The notes under the pieces are model-generated. The model was not told where the DNA came from. It ran no database searches and saw only the letters and a program-made list of their open reading frames with translations. The position numbers and the translations under genes were made by a program. Below are positions 63,804 through 64,000 of a DNA stretch of 64,000 bases, in pieces (within the stretch, counting starts at the first letter, position 1; the number at the start of each line of letters is the position of its first letter). Origin of the DNA: Lachnospiraceae bacterium (GTDB lineage: Bacteria; Bacillota; Clostridia; Lachnospirales; Lachnospiraceae); assembly GCA_017634975.1 (NCBI GenBank), contig JAGBMJ010000002.1, forward strand, positions 1-64,000, in the 5' to 3' direction.

Positions 63804-64000
63804 TTATCTCAGTTGGTCCATACGCATATTGACCAGCTGCATCATACTGTCTTTCATGTCTGACGGTAAAAGAGAATCCTGGCAGGCCTGAAGAAAAGAT
63901 TTTTGGAAAGATGTTATTTTTTCCATTAATCGTTTGGCGGTTATATCGGTAATGCCGCAGGTATTTGCAAATTTCAGAAAATCATTTTTACGTAGATTTC
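63804..64000 (-). CDS. HipA-like kinase, C-terminal part only (cut by window edge)
   Basis: On the minus strand the window ends inside a reading frame whose last 65 codons include NDFLKFANTCGITDITAKRL and MMQLVNMRMDQLR before the stop at 63804-63806. This is typical of the C-terminal helices of HipA-like serine kinases, the toxin part of HipBA systems. The catalytic part and any antitoxin lie outside the window, so the assignment rests on the tail alone. Confidence 0.55.
   Translation of the reverse strand, partial: NLRKNDFLKFANTCGITDITAKRLMEKITSFQKSFLQACQDSLLPSDMKDSMMQLVNMRMDQLR

Overview
The window looks like part of a chromosome of an anaerobic Gram-positive Clostridia, most likely Lachnospiraceae. 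The reasons are GGAGG-type ribosome sites, Firmicutes-style lipoproteins, moderate GC content, a four-subunit ferredoxin-dependent 2-oxoacid oxidoreductase, many radical-SAM and c-di-GMP genes, and dispersed GGGGACGG hairpins. The family assignment is inference; no rRNA, tRNA, CRISPR array or intact transposase was seen.

Layout. 1-7649: gyrB, a small membrane protein, hflK-hflC and gyrA, preceded by a multi-hairpin element. 7.7-10.3 kb: a VanY-like lipoprotein with repeated Tyr-Gly motifs paired with a radical SAM/SPASM enzyme, then a membrane-anchored unknown. 10.5-13 kb: pgi and an unknown helical protein. 13.2-26.2 kb: a signalling region with a diguanylate cyclase, a barnase-like lipoprotein RNase, a phosphorelay (response regulator-EAL, HPt, hybrid histidine kinase), a B12-binding radical SAM protein, an acetyltransferase, a second EAL protein and its 7TM-PAS neighbour. 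26.3-32.5 kb: a duplicated-domain lipoprotein, a flavin reductase, a heterodimeric ABC exporter, a zinc-ribbon protein and a guanine/cytidine-type deaminase. 32.6-37 kb: a tandem AAA+ protein with a possible attenuator, an esterase and a GMP synthase subunit lacking its glutaminase half. 37-42 kb: a MacAB-like ABC efflux operon. 42-46 kb: an AIM24 protein and a siderophore/cobalamin-type ABC importer whose ATPase carries a repeat inserted in frame. 46-51 kb: small mixed genes (hydrolase, HAD phosphatase, CAT-like acetyltransferase, Spx/ArsC-like, HD, ATPase, TIGR04076-like). 51-55 kb: a dissociated NRPS-like set (condensation protein, carrier protein, adenylating ligase) with a TetR regulator. 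55-58.4 kb: the porGDAB-type operon. 58.4-64 kb: a HAD hydrolase, a Cys-containing small protein, a SMI1/KNR4-type protein, a secreted L,D-transpeptidase-HAD fusion, a methyltransferase and the 3' end of a HipA-like kinase.

How parts work together. The hybrid kinase, HPt protein and REC-EAL protein form a complete phosphorelay ending in c-di-GMP hydrolysis, while the nearby membrane GGDEF protein makes c-di-GMP. The two ABC half-transporters show the asymmetric catalytic sites of heterodimeric exporters. Three families of dispersed structured repeats run through the window: a GTTACTAT...ATAGTAAC hairpin family (2 sites), a GGGGACGGACC hairpin family (7 sites, several apparently acting as terminators), and a GGATGAGGTG family (4 sites, one inside a coding sequence).

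The strongest candidates for undescribed biology are the Tyr-Gly-repeat VanY lipoprotein with its SPASM enzyme, the in-frame repeat in the ABC ATPase, the multi-hairpin element before gyrB, the secreted transpeptidase-phosphatase fusion, and the dissociated C/ACP/ligase operon. Everything was read by eye, without database searches.
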